Assembly: GCA_949298955.1 (NCBI GenBank)
Contig: CASFYQ010000001.1
Location: 186,001-250,000 of the forward strand
Direction: 5' to 3'
Length of the DNA: 64,000 bases
DNA from: an uncultured Bacteroidales bacterium
Lineage (GTDB): Bacteria; Bacteroidota; Bacteroidia; Bacteroidales; Barnesiellaceae
Each line of letters starts with the position of its first letter. The stretch's first letter is position 1. Shown here in pieces: positions 63,785 to 64,000 of this stretch. A program made the position numbers and the translations under genes. The notes under the pieces were generated by a model. It did no database searches, was not told the origin of the DNA, and saw only the letters and a program-made list of their open reading frames with translations.

Positions 63785-64000
63785 ATGAAACGATTATTTT
63801 CCCTCCTGATTGCGGCTGTGATTCTCGCAGTTCAAGTTCCCTCGTCGTGGGCCTGCACCGGCATTACCCTCACGGTAAAAGACGGGAGCAAGATTGTAGC
63901 CCGCACCATCGAATGGGGCGGCAGTGACCTGAACAGTCAATATGTGATTGTGCCTCGCGGATATGAACAACATTCGTATATTCCCGGAGGCCAGCAGACG
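63785..64000 (+). CDS. Secreted Ntn-hydrolase, bile-salt-hydrolase/linear-amide C-N hydrolase family (5' part)
   Basis: The first 72 codons of a gene cut by the window edge. A signal peptide (about 1-23, ending PSSWA) is followed directly by C24 in CTGITLTVKDGSK, then VARTIEWGGSDLNSQYVIVPRG. In choloylglycine hydrolases and penicillin V acylases the N-terminal cysteine is the nucleophile, and ARTIEWG is a family motif. Cleavage of the signal peptide at A|C would expose that cysteine. Whether the substrate is bile salts, N-acyl amides or penicillin V cannot be told from this part. It has its own promoter about 210 bases upstream. Confidence 0.8.
   Translation, partial: MKRLFSLLIAAVILAVQVPSSWACTGITLTVKDGSKIVARTIEWGGSDLNSQYVIVPRGYEQHSYIPGGQQT

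Noticed and set aside
63604..63927. 107-codon frame overlapping the Ntn-hydrolase start
   Set aside because: The Ntn-hydrolase frame has a signal peptide and family motifs; this one has neither.

Overview
The window reads as a stretch of chromosome from a Bacteroidales bacterium (phylum Bacteroidota), most likely a gut commensal. The signs are: -7 promoter boxes of the form TAnnTTTG in front of many genes; a fused FeoA-FeoB iron transporter; a type III glutamine synthetase (GlnN); the LL-diaminopimelate aminotransferase route to lysine; the Bat (Bacteroides aerotolerance) operon; a type IX secretion C-terminal domain; PorT-like barrels; and, cut by the right edge, a secreted Ntn-hydrolase of the bile-salt-hydrolase/linear-amide family. 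Genus and species cannot be fixed from the sequence. I see no rRNA, insertion sequence, CRISPR array or prophage. Most of the window is ordinary housekeeping DNA.

Layout, left to right. 1-6.4 kb: the tail of lepA, nhaA, a LolC/E-type permease behind an aminotransferase, a Yip1-like membrane protein with smpB, and a THUMP-like methyltransferase. 6.4-18.1 kb: a gap with a decayed TPR-gene fragment, a TPR lipoprotein/periplasmic gene behind gyrA, then clpC, htpG, pyrD-pyrK and an XRE regulator. 18.1-18.8 kb: an AT-rich gap with four exact copies of a 12-bp dyad, TTACA(AA/TT)TGTAA, that contain -7 boxes. 18.8-29.6 kb: an operon of T9SS substrate, lytic transglycosylase and uvrA, divergent from a four-LysM binding protein with a PorT barrel; then amn-holA, divergent from an HsdR_N-fold protein with a one-domain MGMT protein. 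29.6-33 kb: tRNA-Cys and the feo operon (feoAB, a DUF3267 zincin, a Cys-rich membrane peptide). 33-44.2 kb: a long PurF-type amidotransferase, dapF-dapL-glnN, and carA-carB.

44.3-64 kb: a small outer-membrane protein, a DUF454 protein, groES-groEL, an HTH protein with a DUF2007-Usp fusion, then a nine-gene run moxR-DUF58-hypothetical-batA-batB-batC-batD-batE-PAP2. Beyond it sit two translationally coupled HU-family genes. The second has an HU domain, an acidic linker, one membrane segment and a periplasmic LysM domain. Then follow ppk1, a coiled-coil/barrel outer-membrane protein and the partial Ntn-hydrolase.

How the genes work together: several clusters share a theme of envelope and stress. 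The Bat operon combines a MoxR ATPase, VWA proteins and TPR/SH3 scaffolds. ClpC, HtpG, GroEL/ES, the Usp protein and PolyP kinase handle stress. DapF/DapL feed peptidoglycan and lysine while GlnN and CarAB distribute nitrogen, with PyrDK in the same pyrimidine pathway as CarAB. The features most worth a second look are the HU-membrane-LysM protein, which could tie nucleoid to cell wall, the XRE regulator with promoter-embedded operators, and the membrane zincin inside the feo operon. Positions of short motifs were read by eye and may be off by a base.
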